Assembly: GCA_963204915.1 (NCBI GenBank)
Contig: CAUJHS010000022.1
Location: 310,001 to 374,000 of the forward strand
Length of the DNA stretch: 64,000 nucleotides
Direction of reading: 5' to 3'
DNA from: Planctomycetota bacterium
Lineage (GTDB): Bacteria > Planctomycetota > Planctomycetia > Pirellulales > Pirellulaceae
Made by a program: the position numbers and the translations under genes. How positions within the stretch are numbered: the stretch's first letter is position 1; the number at the start of each line of letters is the position of its first letter. This document shows, piece after piece, positions 16,608-27,211 of the stretch. The notes below the pieces were generated by a model. That model searched no databases. It worked only from the letters and a program-made list of their open reading frames with translations, and was not told the origin of the DNA.

Positions 16608-16899
16608 GTCTTCCCGTTGTTCTGCGACCGGAAGCCGAAGCCGATTTGGTCACGGCGCGCGAATGGTATGAAGAACGAAGTTCGGGATTAGGTGACATCT
16701 TCATCGATGCGATTGACGCGCTGCTCATCGAGATCGGAAACTCGCCACGTCGCTTTGCATGGTTTCCGGGAATGTGCGGTTCGCAAAACTCTCGCGATTC
16801 CCGTACTTGCTGTATTTCCGACCTTGGGACGATCGAATCGAGGTTCTCGGAGTGTTGCATGGAAGCCGCGATCCTGCGGTCTGGCAAGCACGGAATTAG
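16604..16899 (+). pseudogene. RelE/ParE family toxin, frameshifted
   Basis: The first ~56 codons read as a normal ParE/RelE toxin (PVVLRPEAEADLVTAREWYE, then IFIDAIDALLIEIGNSPRRF). Near 16768-16771 (CCGGGA) the frame is lost. The family C-terminus is found in another frame directly after: NVRFAKLSRFPYLLYFRP, then DDRIEVLGVLHGSRDP, ending ARN and TAG at 16897-16899. One base missing in the G/A run explains it. The unshifted frame instead runs to a TGA at 16906 with a Cys/Ser-rich tail unlike any toxin. Restored, the protein would be about 98 residues, normal for the family, and would end just before scpA. Either a real inactivation or a sequencing error. Confidence 0.85.
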
Positions 16900-16902
16900 C
16901 GT

Positions 16903-17679
16903 ATGAACTTTCGCGTTGATCTGGAAATCTTTCGCGGGCCGTTGGATCTGCTCTTGTATCTGGTGCGCAAGCATGAGATCGACGTGGCCGAGGTGCCCAT
17001 TGCGCCCATTACCGACCAATTCCTGGCGCACCTGGAAGTGCTGACCGACCTGAACATCAACGACGTAGGCGACTTCGTCGAAATGGCCAGCACGCTGATC
17101 GAAATCAAGTCGCGCATGGTGCTTCCGCGCGCGGGCGAAGAAGTGGAGGAGGTCGACGAAGCCCGCGAAGAACTCGTGCAGCGACTCCTCGAATATAAAA
17201 AATTCAAAGACGCCGCCAGCATGTTGGAGGATCGCGGCCGGCGGTGGCAGCAGCGCTACACGCGCCTGGCCGATGATCTGCCGCCGCGCAAGATCGACCC
17301 GGCCGAGCAACCGATTCACGACGTCGAGCTGTGGGACCTGGTGAGCGCCTTCGGCCGCGTGATGCGCGCCAACGCCACGGCGCATCCGCCGACGATTGTT
17401 TACGACGATACGCCGATCCAAGTGTACATGCAGCGCATTCACGAGCGGCTGGTCGCCAATCGCCGCGCGTCGTTCGGCGAAATGTTCCAACCGGGAATGC
17501 ACAAGTCGGCCATGATCGGCGTGTTCCTGGCGATTCTCGAACTCGTGCGGCATCACTGCGTGCACGCCGAGCAGGACGACACTCACGGGGAAATCTGGGT
17601 TACGCCGGGCGACGCCTTTGATGCGTCGCTCAATTTGATCGAGGCCGACAACTACGAAGGCGGCAAGCCGGCCGGCTAG
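16903..17679 (+). CDS. scpA: Segregation and condensation protein A
   Basis: ScpA is the kleisin subunit of the bacterial SMC-ScpAB condensin and bridges the two SMC heads. The 258-residue length is normal. The N-terminal kleisin motif is clear (FRGPLDLLLYLVRKHEIDVA, then PIAPITDQFLAHL), as is the helix DVGDFVEMASTLIEIKSRMVLP. The C-terminal winged-helix part includes SFGEMFQ and a predicted helix FLAILELVRHH. ATG 16903 lies 3 bp after the restored toxin stop. The usual partner scpB is not next to it in this window. The broken toxin-antitoxin pair directly upstream may share its transcript. Confidence 0.93.
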   Translation: MNFRVDLEIFRGPLDLLLYLVRKHEIDVAEVPIAPITDQFLAHLEVLTDLNINDVGDFVEMASTLIEIKSRMVLPRAGEEVEEVDEAREELVQRLLEYKKFKDAASMLEDRGRRWQQRYTRLADDLPPRKIDPAEQPIHDVELWDLVSAFGRVMRANATAHPPTIVYDDTPIQVYMQRIHERLVANRRASFGEMFQPGMHKSAMIGVFLAILELVRHHCVHAEQDDTHGEIWVTPGDAFDASLNLIEADNYEGGKPAG

Positions 17680-17783
17680 CGCGTCTTATCCAACGCGACG
17701 ACCTTCCCGTGTAGCGCACCTTCCGTGTGGTGCACTCGCTCCGTGAGTGTTTTGCGCAGCATCGTTTTGAGCGTGCAGCAAGC

Positions 17784-17825
17784 AGCACTCGCGGAGCGAG
17801 TGCTCCACTCTCCACTCTCCACTCT
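17784..17825. repeat. Perfect palindrome plus triple CCACTCT repeat
   Basis: AGCACTCGC at 17784-17792 pairs with GCGAGTGCT at 17796-17804 around GGA, and CCACTCT follows three times in tandem (17805-17825) up to the stop codon of the PaaK-like gene. A related half-site (GCACTCGCTCC) lies at 17732-17742. The 15-mer CACTCGCGGAGCGAG recurs at 27212-27226. Convergent genes flank it (scpA and the ligase), so it may help end transcription, but there is no T-tract. It is most likely a dispersed palindromic element. Confidence 0.7.
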
Positions 17826-19109
17826 CTAAGAGTTGGGCGTCGCGCGTCGTTCGTCAATAAATCGCCGGCCTTTGGCTTCAAACCGAGGAAGTGAACCCAG
17901 CGGCACGCTTTGCACTTCGACATGCAGCCCCAACCGCAAATTGAGGTCTTGCGCCACACGTTCGGGTCGGTTGAGGCGGTCTTCAATTTCGATGGTCAGC
18001 GTATCCATGGCGCCGCGTTTCCGGGCCGTCAAGCGGTACTCCACCACCTCGGGAAAACCGCACAAGATTTGCTCGACCGCCGTGGGAAACACATTCACGC
18101 CGCGGATGATCATCATGTCATCCGTCCGGCCGAGCACGCCGCCTTCAAGTAGCACAAAGCGGTTTTCGCCGTCGGTCTTCCAAATCGGTCGAACAAGATC
18201 TCCGGTGCGGTAGCGCAGGACGGGCGAACCATAGCGGCCCAGCGTGGTAAGAACCAATTCCGCCAACTCCCCCTCGCGCGCCGCATGGCCGGTTTGATGC
18301 GAAAGAAACTCGGTCAGGAACTCGGTTTCCACGATGCGCAAGCCCTGCGGATCGGAGTAGCCCCAGGGACCGATCTCTGTGGCGCCGGCGTGATCGATCA
18401 CTTGGGCGCTCCAAGCGGTTTCTAAGCGTTCCCGCATGGCGGGGACCGATCCGCCCGGCTCTCCGGCCACAATGATTTTTCGTACTTCCAGCGCCCGCAG
18501 GTCGATCTTTTGCTCGTGCGCTACTTCCGCCGCGTGCAAGGCATAGCTGGGAGTGCAGCAAATGGCGGTAGCGCGGGCCGTGCGAAGCATCTCGAGGCGG
18601 GCCAACGTACTCATGCCGCCGCAAGGCAGCGTCATACACCCCCGCGCTACGAGCGCATCGTTCGCGCTCCAAAAGCCAATAAACGGCCCGAAAGAGAACA
18701 GCATGGCTACGCGATCCGACGCCTCTAACTGAGCCGCGTCCAGCACGAATTGCCACGTATCGAGCCACCATTGCCAGTCTTCGGCCGTATCGAGCACCGC
18801 CATCGGCCGTCCTCGCGTTCCCGAGGTGCGATGAAACCGCACATAATGATCCAGGGGGTATGTCAGGTTCTGGGCCACGCACATCGGCGCTTCGCCCATC
18901 AAGTCGTCCTTGTTCGTATAAGGAAAGTGCGCCAACTCGTCCAAACTGCGCAGAGGGCGGCGCAAGCTCGCAAGCTTCTCGGCGTAGAACCGATTGTGCG
19001 GGAGAATCGTCTCGAGCAAGTGATTCAACCGCCGAAGCTGGTATTTGGCCAGCTCCTCGCGCGTCAGGCGTTCGGCGCGGCGTCGGCTTTCGAAATTGGT
19101 TGCGCTCAT
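17826..19109 (-). CDS. PaaK-type acyl-CoA ligase (phenylacetate-CoA ligase family)
   Basis: Members activate aryl or acyl acids to CoA thioesters through an adenylate. The 427-residue protein has the family's small size and motifs: RTSGTRGRP (the ATP phosphate loop, normally TSGTTG or similar), AGATEIGPWGY for adenine binding, YRTGDLV, and LGRTDDMMIIRGVNVFPTAVE before the mobile C-domain. Lys-type catalytic residues of the C-domain cannot be judged confidently. No phenylacetate pathway genes are nearby, so the substrate is unknown. I use ATG 19109; an upstream TTG at 19154 would add 15 residues without conservation. The downstream spacer is filled by a palindrome and short tandem repeats. Confidence 0.87.
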   Translation of the reverse strand: MSATNFESRRRAERLTREELAKYQLRRLNHLLETILPHNRFYAEKLASLRRPLRSLDELAHFPYTNKDDLMGEAPMCVAQNLTYPLDHYVRFHRTSGTRGRPMAVLDTAEDWQWWLDTWQFVLDAAQLEASDRVAMLFSFGPFIGFWSANDALVARGCMTLPCGGMSTLARLEMLRTARATAICCTPSYALHAAEVAHEQKIDLRALEVRKIIVAGEPGGSVPAMRERLETAWSAQVIDHAGATEIGPWGYSDPQGLRIVETEFLTEFLSHQTGHAAREGELAELVLTTLGRYGSPVLRYRTGDLVRPIWKTDGENRFVLLEGGVLGRTDDMMIIRGVNVFPTAVEQILCGFPEVVEYRLTARKRGAMDTLTIEIEDRLNRPERVAQDLNLRLGLHVEVQSVPLGSLPRFEAKGRRFIDERRATPNS

Positions 19110-19173
19110 AGCCGCATGATTCGAGGAAGCGTTTGGCGCGCCAAGCGACGCCAAGTTGCACGAAGGCCAGGAC

Positions 19174-19638
19174 TTATAACGACTTCAAATACGCGGCCAC
19201 CGCCCGAGCGTCTTCTTCCGTCATCCGGTAGGACGGCATCGGCGGCTCTGGCGCCGCGCCGTCCGGGCGGCTTCCCGTTTGCAACAGCGTGACCAGCGAT
19301 TCTTCGGAGAACCCCCCCAGGCCCGCAATCGCCGGAGCGCGAAAAGCCCAGCGTTGACGCGGATACGGCGACCCGACCGGCATGGGCGCTCCCTGCAACA
19401 ACCGGGTGGTCACGAGCTTGCCGTCTTCGGTCTTAGGAGTGTGGCACATGACACACATCGCCACGTGATGCACCAGATATTTGCCGCGCTCCACCGGCGA
19501 CGCAGGGGTCGCCGAAAGTTGTTCCGCCGCGGGAGAAGCCGCCTGACCGGTCTGTTTCTCCGGGACCGTTCCGTCATCCTGAGCCGCGCCATGCGAAGCG
19601 ACGAACATGAGACCGACGAAAACCAGAATCCGAAGCAT
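19174..19638 (-). CDS. Exported single-heme c-type cytochrome
   Basis: The 154-residue protein starts with a signal peptide (LRILVFVGLMFVASHGAAQ), then a Pro/Ala-rich linker. A class I cytochrome c domain follows: ERGKYLVHHVAMCVMCH with the heme motif CVMCH, GAPMPVGSP in the middle, and a C-terminal region PPMPSYRMTEEDARAVAAYL that supplies the probable axial Met and the last helix. It should be periplasmic and act as an electron carrier. It lies 64 bp upstream of the PaaK-like gene on the same strand and may share its transcript; the partner redox enzyme is not in view. ATG 19638 is the natural start. Confidence 0.88.
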   Translation of the reverse strand: MLRILVFVGLMFVASHGAAQDDGTVPEKQTGQAASPAAEQLSATPASPVERGKYLVHHVAMCVMCHTPKTEDGKLVTTRLLQGAPMPVGSPYPRQRWAFRAPAIAGLGGFSEESLVTLLQTGSRPDGAAPEPPMPSYRMTEEDARAVAAYLKSL

Positions 19639-19888
19639 GATTGGCGTCTCACGATCAAAGGGAAGGACGAAACGGGCAAGAACGAAACATCACGTCCATT
19701 GTAACTTCTTCCCACGGTTCGTGGTTGTCTTAGCCGATTCCGCAAGTTTCCGTAAGGCGACTGGCGAACGACCGTCGCGCCGGTACATTGGTCGCTTGTC
19801 TCCTTGCGCGGGTTTCCGTGGCGTCGGCCGCTACGGGAGCCGCTTCGATTGGCGCACGGCGCCGAACTACTCCGAGATTTTGACCGCA

Positions 19889-21130
19889 ATGAATGAGCGT
19901 TCCACGAAAGGCTCTTTGGCCGTTATCTTCCTGACCGTGTTTATCGACTTGCTGGGTTTCGGCATGGTGTTGCCGCTCTTGCCAATTTACGCCGATCATT
20001 TCATCGAAGATGAAACGGGCGTTTGGCTGGGCCTGCTCATGGCGAGCTTCTCGGTCATGCAATTGATTTTTTCGCCCTTCTGGGGACGATTGTCCGATCG
20101 GATTGGCCGCCGTCCGGTGCTGATGATCGGCCTGGCGGGATCCGTGGCGTTTTACACGCTCTTTGGCGTCGCTACGATCTTGCAAAGTTACTGGTTGTTA
20201 CTCGCTTCGCGCATTGGCGCCGGGATCGCAGGCGCCACGATCTCGACAGCTCAGGCGTATATTGCTGACTCCACCAGCCTCGCCGAGCGCCCGCGCGGCA
20301 TGGCGCTCATTGGCATGGCGTTTGGACTGGGATTCACGTTCGGCCCGTTGTTTGGCTTTTTGGCGGTCCCGTACGAGGGCGCGCCGCCAGGACCGTGGCC
20401 AGGCTACGCTGCGGCAATTTTGTCCGCCTTCGCGCTGGGAATGGCGGCGTTTCTCCTGCCCGAATCGTTACAGCCAGGCCGCAACGGCGCCTTTCGCGAG
20501 CTGATCGACCGAGCCGGATTTCGCCGCGCGATTGCGACACCATCGATCGGGGTGCTGTTGCTCGCAATTTTTGTGTGCGTGTTCTCGTTCGCCAATTTTG
20601 AAACCACGCTGTCGCTGCTCATTAAGGGAGACCAAGAGTCGTCCAGTCCCTTTACCTTTTCCTGGGGGCAAGTTTGTTTGACCTACGCCTACATCGGTTT
20701 GACGCTGGCCCTGGTGCAAGGCGGACTCGTGCGGCGCCTGGCCAAACGAGCGTCGGAAGGCTCGCTGTCGGTCGCGGGCGGGGGGATTCAACTGCTCGGC
20801 TTTGTGTTGATGATCGCTGCGGTAGCGCAAGGTTCAGCTCGCTTGCTGATCGGCGCGTTAGCGGTCGTTGTGACCGGTTTCGCCTTTATGCAGCCGATGC
20901 TCAACTCGCTCCTCTCGCGCCGCACCGACCCCCACCAACAAGGGGCCGTACTGGGAGTGGGGCAAAGCGTCAACGCACTGGCCCGCATCGCCGGATCGGG
21001 ACTGGGCATTCCTTTATTGCGAATCGGACTGCAAACGCCTTACTACACCGCGGCCGGAATGATGGCCTTGGGTGTTGTGTTGGTGCTTATCGCCGTGCGC
21101 GGCGGGAAAGATTTTCCCCAAGAACCCTGA
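19889..21130 (+). CDS. Major facilitator superfamily transporter, DHA1/Tet-like drug exporter
   Basis: The 413-residue protein has 12 predicted membrane helices. It carries the first-helix signature FIDLLGFGMVLPLLPIYA of TetA(B)-type antiporters, the loop 2-3 motif GRLSDRIGRRPVLMIGL, and a motif C-like stretch in helix 5 (MAFGLGFTFGPLFGFL). Such proteins export drugs or metabolites by proton antiport; the substrate is unknown and resistance should not be assumed. ATG 19889 is chosen over upstream in-frame codons because MNERSTKGSLAVIFL is the usual N-terminus. It is transcribed divergently from the cytochrome gene, with 250 bp between them. Confidence 0.88.
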   Translation: MNERSTKGSLAVIFLTVFIDLLGFGMVLPLLPIYADHFIEDETGVWLGLLMASFSVMQLIFSPFWGRLSDRIGRRPVLMIGLAGSVAFYTLFGVATILQSYWLLLASRIGAGIAGATISTAQAYIADSTSLAERPRGMALIGMAFGLGFTFGPLFGFLAVPYEGAPPGPWPGYAAAILSAFALGMAAFLLPESLQPGRNGAFRELIDRAGFRRAIATPSIGVLLLAIFVCVFSFANFETTLSLLIKGDQESSSPFTFSWGQVCLTYAYIGLTLALVQGGLVRRLAKRASEGSLSVAGGGIQLLGFVLMIAAVAQGSARLLIGALAVVVTGFAFMQPMLNSLLSRRTDPHQQGAVLGVGQSVNALARIAGSGLGIPLLRIGLQTPYYTAAGMMALGVVLVLIAVRGGKDFPQEP

Positions 21131-21284
21131 GTCGAGAGCCGCGAGGCTGGGAGCTAGCGCCCCGGCGCGGCCCGTTTTGTCGGCTTGGCGATTCGCCGGA
21201 CCCGTCGCTGTTGATGGTGAGCCGGAGATTAAATCTCATCCTAGCGCGCCAAACATCTGGCGCGGCGAGCCTGAGCCGGAGAAG

Positions 21285-21355
21285 AGACGCTGGTGGGAGT
21301 CGAACCCACTTTCACCGGGTTGCAGCCGGTTGCCGGGCCGTCTGGCTCCAGCGTC
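21285..21355 (-). tRNA. tRNA-Cys (anticodon GCA)
   Basis: Folded by eye on the minus strand: acceptor GACGCTG with CAGCGTC, D-stem GCC/GGC, anticodon stem ACCGG/CCGGT around loop CTGCAAC (anticodon GCA), a 4-nt variable loop, T-stem GTGGG/CCCAC with loop TTCGACT, and discriminator base T (U73, as expected for Cys). The CCA end is not encoded. Length is 71 nt. Confidence 0.95.
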
Positions 21356-21528
21356 AAGCGAAAGAGAAACAAGCGAGGCGAATCGGTTCTTTCCGCCTCG
21401 CATCGGTGATTCCCGTCGGTCGAACGCGCACCCGAGGAACGGGAGAGCGTGCGCCCATCGTCACCTTGGGAATGGTGCGCACGGCGAGCGCGAGCCGCCC
21501 CCGGCGTTTGAACCTTGTTTCGCGCAAG

Positions 21529-21600
21529 TATCCCGACCTGGAATCGAACCAGGCCCCGGACCTTCGGAGGGTCCTGTGCTGTCCGCCACACCCTCGGGAC
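21529..21600 (-). tRNA. tRNA-Arg (anticodon CCG)
   Basis: Minus-strand cloverleaf: acceptor GTCCCGA with TCGGGAT (one G-U pair at the end), D-stem GTG/CAC, anticodon stem GGACC/GGTCC around CTCCGAA (anticodon CCG, reading CGG), variable loop GGGG, T-stem CCTGG/CCAGG with TTCGATT, and discriminator A. No encoded CCA. Length is 72 nt. It lies 173 bp upstream of tRNA-Cys on the same strand, divergent from rpsD. The rest of 21131-21874 shows no gene. Confidence 0.95.
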
Positions 21601-21874
21601 GCAAACCACGCAATGCACTGGCCGGCATAGGCCCAAAGGGTCGCAAAACGACAAACCTTGGGGTTGGTTACCACGGGGTCGGCCTTTCCAAGTCGCGAAC
21701 ACTGCGTTACAACCTAACAACACATCAGAGTTGAGAAGGGCGCGGAAGGTTCGCGCCCCATGGCCCTCCGGCAAGCCCGGCGCTGGGCTTCTGCGCGGGC
21801 AAACCCCCTTGCTACGCTCGCGAAAATTCGTCAATATATTCGGTTTCCCTATTGAGGTTCGGAGAGTCTCTCGC

Positions 21875-22483
21875 ATGGCCCGATATACTGGACCTAAAGC
21901 CCGCGTCAATCGCCGTATTGGCCAGTTGATTTATGAAAGCGCCGGCGCCTCGCGCGCTTTGGAGCGCCGCGATAACCCCCCCGGTATGCACCAACGTGGT
22001 CGCCGCGCGTCGAACTACGGGGCGGCGTTGATGGAAAAGCAGAAGATCAAGCATCACTACGGCATTCTGGAGCGTCAGCTCCGTCGCTTTTTCGACCGCG
22101 CCCAACACATGAAGGGCAACACAGGAGCGAATTTGCTCATTCTGTGTGAGCGCCGGTTAGACAACGTGGTGCGACGCGCCGGATTCACCAAGACCCGTCC
22201 CCAGGCGCGCCAAGGGATTGTTCACGGCCACTTTACGGTGAACGGCCGCAAGACGGTTTCGCCGTCGTATGTTTTGCGTCCTGGCGATGTGATCAAGGTC
22301 AAGACTCGCGACAACATCAAGACTGTCTACCAGGCCGTGTTGGCGGATCGGTCGCCCGAAGCGGTAGATTGGCTGGGTGTGGATGTTGAAAACCTCACCG
22401 TTACCGTGTTGGGCAACCCCGGCCGGAATGACGTCAGCCTGCCGGTGAACGAGAACATCGTCGTCGAGTTCATGTCGCGGTAG
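21875..22483 (+). CDS. rpsD: 30S ribosomal protein S4
   Basis: S4 is a primary binder of 16S rRNA that nucleates the 30S body. The 202-residue product begins ARYTGPKARVNRRIG and contains the S4 RNA-binding motif region (RLDNVVRRAGFTKTRPQAR, GHFTVNGRKTV, SYVLRPGDVIKV). The N-terminal zinc cysteines of the C+ form are absent, so this is the zinc-free type. ATG 21875 follows TTCGGAGAG; the reading frame is open for 120 codons upstream, but that part overlaps a tRNA gene and is not S4. It stands apart from the alpha operon genes (rpsM, rpsK, rpoA), as S4 does in several phyla. Confidence 0.96.
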   Translation: MARYTGPKARVNRRIGQLIYESAGASRALERRDNPPGMHQRGRRASNYGAALMEKQKIKHHYGILERQLRRFFDRAQHMKGNTGANLLILCERRLDNVVRRAGFTKTRPQARQGIVHGHFTVNGRKTVSPSYVLRPGDVIKVKTRDNIKTVYQAVLADRSPEAVDWLGVDVENLTVTVLGNPGRNDVSLPVNENIVVEFMSR

Positions 22484-22587
22484 CAGATCGTGGCGGGCGC
22501 ACCCTCCCTGCGTTGCCTACGCGGGGTGCGTCGTTCTTCCAGTGATGGCGCAAGCAGTGCGCCTGCATACCTTCACGAAAGGCCCTC

Positions 22588-24024
<1,437 letters not shown>

Positions 24025-24356
24025 CTCTTGTGGCGAAAACCAAAAATCCACAAGGGTCAACCGCGGATTGAAGCAACGGGCATCGCCATAGAGTCCCCAT
24101 ACCACCGGGCTCACCGGCGCCCTTTCCGCTTTCACTTCAACCCGTTTTCTGGTAAAACTTTACGGCATACCGTACGAGCGAGGAACGGGTCGCTTCTTTA
24201 CCCTGGGCGTTCCTTTGCGCACAATTCTTTTAACGAGAAGCGGCGAACCCGGTTCGACCGTGCGTTGGTTCGCCAAACTCGACGTTGTGAATGACCCTCG
24301 GAATGCGCGCGGGTCGCGCACTCCGCCGAACGAATATCGATTACGTAGGGACTTGC
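24025..24356. other. Intergenic region lpd-aceE
   Basis: No gene is evident in these 332 bp. A weak hairpin (CTTGTGG at 24027-24033 with CCACAAG at 24048-24054) lies right after lpd but has a 14-base loop and no T-tract. The spacer is long enough for an independent aceE promoter; AGGGA precedes the aceE ATG. Confidence 0.45.
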
Positions 24357-27074
24357 ATGGCCGAAATTCATACCTTGGACGGCGCGAAAAAAGCTTCTCC
24401 GGAATACGTCTCGCAGATGCAGGATCCTGATCCGCAAGAGACGGCCGAATGGCTTGATTCGCTGGAGTACGTGCTCAAGACCAAAGGCCCCGAGCGTGTA
24501 CAGTATTTACTTGCGAAGCTGGAGCAAAAGGTTCGCCGGGCCGATGTCGAGCTGCCGGTTACGCTGAACACCCCTTACGTCAACACGATTCCTGCCGACC
24601 GCCAACCGCCGTATCCCGGCGACCGGGAAGTGGAACGACGCATCAAGAGCATCATTCGCTGGAACGCCATGGCGATGGTGGTTCGCGCCAATCGAAAAAC
24701 CAAGGGCATTGGCGGGCATATTTCCACGTTCGCCTCTTCGGCCACCTTGTACGAGGTCGCGTTCAACCACTTCCTGCGCGGGCGCGGCGAAAGCGGCTAC
24801 GATGGCGATCAGGTCTACTTCCAAGGGCATGCGTCACCCGGCATTTACGCCCGGGCGTACCTAGAGGGCCGGTTGACCGAAGAGCACCTGGTCAACTTCC
24901 GGCGCGAGTTGGAGCCGCATCCGGGCTTGTCGTCCTACCCGCACCCCTGGCTCATGCCGAACTTCTGGGAGTTTCCCACGGTATCGATGGGTCTAGGACC
25001 GATCATGGCCATTTACCAAGCGCGGTTTAATGAGTATCTGCGCGACCGCGGCCTGAAAGACACTTCCAAACAAAAGGTCTGGGCGTTCCTGGGCGACGGC
25101 GAATGCGACGAGCCAGAAACGCTGGGCGCCATTACTCTGGCGGCGCGCGAGAAGCTGGACAACTTGATTTTTGTGATCAACTGCAATTTGCAGCGTTTGG
25201 ACGGCCCCGTACGCGGCAACGGCAAGATCATCCAGGAGTTGGAAGCGCTCTTCCGCGGCGCCGGCTGGAACGTGATCAAAGTGGTCTGGGGGGACGACTG
25301 GGACATCCTGCTCGAGCGCGACGAAAAAGGCTTGCTCGTCAAACGCATGGATGAAGTGGTCGACGGCCAGTATCAAAAGTACGTCAGCATGCCCGGCTCG
25401 TACATTCGCGAGCACTTCTTTGGGGCGTACCCCGAATTGCTCGAAATGGTGAAAGACCTTCCCGACGACAAACTAGAAATCATGCGCCGCGGCGGGCACG
25501 ACCCCGAGAAAGTGTTCGCCGCGTACAAGGCCGCCGTAGAAACCACGGGTCGTCCCACGGTGATTCTCGCCAAGACCATCAAAGGCTACGGGTTGGGCGA
25601 GCAAGGCGAAGGCCGCAACGTGGCGCACAACGCCAAGAAGCTCAACGAGCAAGAACTACTCGACTTCCGCAGCCGATTTGGCATTCCCATTTCCGATCAG
25701 GAAGTGGCTGAAGCCCCGTTTTACAAGCCGCCGGAAGATAGCCGCGAAATGCGCTATTTGAACAAACGCCGCAAGGCGCTGGGGGGCTACACGCCTACCC
25801 GGCCAACGGTTCATCCCACGTTGGAAGTGCCCTCGCTGGAAGATTACAAACGGTTCCTGGAAGGCAGCGGCGACAAGGAAATGTCGACCACGATGGGCCT
25901 CGTGCGTTTACTCATGAAGCTCACGCGCGACAAGAAGATTGGCAAGCATGTCGTGCCCATTGTGCCCGATGAGTCGCGCACCTTCGGCATGGAGGGCATG
26001 TTCAAGGAAATCGGCATTTACGCCCATGCGGGGCAGTTGTACGAACCGGTCGACTCGGGCCAATTGGCGTACTACAAAGAAGCGCGCGACGGCCAGTTTT
26101 TGGAAGAAGGCATTACCGAAGCCGGTTCGATGTCGTCGTTCATCGCGGCCGGCACGGCGTATTCGTCGCACGGAATCAATATGATTCCCTTCTTCGTGTA
26201 CTACTCAATGTTCGGCTTCCAGCGCATTGGCGACTTGATTTGGGCCGCCGCGGACTGCCGCGCGAAGGGCTTCATCATCGGCGGCACCGCCGGGCGCACC
26301 ACGCTGAACGGCGAAGGTTTGCAGCACCAGGATGGCCACAGCCACTTGAACGCCATCGCCTTCCCCACGGTCCGCGCCTATGATCCTGCTTACTCGTACG
26401 AAACGACCGTGATTGTGATGGACGGACTCCGTCGGCTTTACGCTGAGGGCGAAACCGCCATGTACTACATCACCGTGGAGAACGAGAACTACGCCATGCC
26501 CGACATGCCCGAGGGTGTGGCCGAAGGCATCATCCGCGGAATTTATCGGGTGGGAAGCGTCAACGCCGAGCAGGGCCAACACCGGGTGCAGTTGTTTGGA
26601 AGCGGCGCGATTCTGCGTAGTGTGCTCAAGGCGCAACAGACGCTCGCGGAGAAGTTCCACATTTCCAGCGATGTCTGGAGCGTGACGAGCTACAACGAGT
26701 TGTACCGCGACTGCTACGACGCGGCCCGCTGGAACATGCTGCACCCGACCGAACCACCCCGCAAGTCCTATTTGGAAACCGTGTTGCAGGGAGTGGAAGG
26801 TCCGTTTATTTCGTCTTCGGACTACGTTCGCGCCGTGGGCGAACAATTGCGGCCTTGGATTCCCGGCCCCTATGCCGTTTTGGGTACCGACGGCATGGGT
26901 CGCAGCGAAACGCGAGCCAAGCTGCGGCGGCACTTTGAAGTGGACGCCGAGTTCGTCGTCCTTGCCGCGTTGACGCAGCTTAGTAAGCAAGGCAAGCTAT
27001 CGCCCGACGACCTGGCCAAAGCGATTCAAGAACTGGGCATTAATCCGGACAAGCCCAATCCGCTGTACATGTAA
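24357..27074 (+). CDS. aceE: Pyruvate dehydrogenase E1 component, homodimeric type
   Basis: E1 uses thiamine diphosphate to decarboxylate pyruvate and acetylate the lipoyl domain of E2. The 905-residue length and single-chain organisation match the AceE type rather than the alpha/beta heterotetramer. Recognisable blocks include GIGGHISTFASSATLYEVAF, YFQGHASPGIYARAYLEGR, the ThDP motif GDGECDEPETLGAI through NCNLQRLDGPVRGNGKI, and the C-terminal transketolase-like region (TAGRTTLNGEGLQHQDGHSH). ATG 24357 (AEIHTLDGAKK) follows GTAGGGAC; the frame opens 22 codons earlier without conserved sequence. It is followed by aceF and preceded by lpd, so the full complex is encoded here. Confidence 0.96.
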   Translation: MAEIHTLDGAKKASPEYVSQMQDPDPQETAEWLDSLEYVLKTKGPERVQYLLAKLEQKVRRADVELPVTLNTPYVNTIPADRQPPYPGDREVERRIKSIIRWNAMAMVVRANRKTKGIGGHISTFASSATLYEVAFNHFLRGRGESGYDGDQVYFQGHASPGIYARAYLEGRLTEEHLVNFRRELEPHPGLSSYPHPWLMPNFWEFPTVSMGLGPIMAIYQARFNEYLRDRGLKDTSKQKVWAFLGDGECDEPETLGAITLAAREKLDNLIFVINCNLQRLDGPVRGNGKIIQELEALFRGAGWNVIKVVWGDDWDILLERDEKGLLVKRMDEVVDGQYQKYVSMPGSYIREHFFGAYPELLEMVKDLPDDKLEIMRRGGHDPEKVFAAYKAAVETTGRPTVILAKTIKGYGLGEQGEGRNVAHNAKKLNEQELLDFRSRFGIPISDQEVAEAPFYKPPEDSREMRYLNKRRKALGGYTPTRPTVHPTLEVPSLEDYKRFLEGSGDKEMSTTMGLVRLLMKLTRDKKIGKHVVPIVPDESRTFGMEGMFKEIGIYAHAGQLYEPVDSGQLAYYKEARDGQFLEEGITEAGSMSSFIAAGTAYSSHGINMIPFFVYYSMFGFQRIGDLIWAAADCRAKGFIIGGTAGRTTLNGEGLQHQDGHSHLNAIAFPTVRAYDPAYSYETTVIVMDGLRRLYAEGETAMYYITVENENYAMPDMPEGVAEGIIRGIYRVGSVNAEQGQHRVQLFGSGAILRSVLKAQQTLAEKFHISSDVWSVTSYNELYRDCYDAARWNMLHPTEPPRKSYLETVLQGVEGPFISSSDYVRAVGEQLRPWIPGPYAVLGTDGMGRSETRAKLRRHFEVDAEFVVLAALTQLSKQGKLSPDDLAKAIQELGINPDKPNPLYM

Positions 27075-27211
27075 CGCGGGTGGTTCGTTCTCCGGTGGAT
27101 GTCCGGCTTGCATGGCAAGCCGCAGAGTTCGATCAACGTGGTGCGGCGTGGGACGTATGCTCCTCACGGCAGGACGAACGGCGCGCCGCGCTAAGTTGAC
27201 TTTCTCCGGTC

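Noticed and set aside
16381..17586. 401-codon minus-strand frame opposite the antitoxin and scpA
   Set aside because: It is antisense to clearly recognisable ScpA and antitoxin sequence and has no family resemblance.
17805..17825. Tandem CCACTCT repeats as a CRISPR fragment
   Set aside because: The units are 7 bp and contiguous, with no spacers and no cas genes in the window.
18145..19161. 338-codon minus-strand frame inside the PaaK-like gene
   Set aside because: Same strand but a different frame from the ligase, Arg/Gly-rich with no motif; the ligase frame holds all adenylation motifs.
21515..21874. N-terminal extension of rpsD
   Set aside because: The frame is open, but it passes over the tRNA-Arg gene and encodes Arg/Pro-rich sequence unrelated to S4. 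GGAGAG precedes the internal ATG at 21875.
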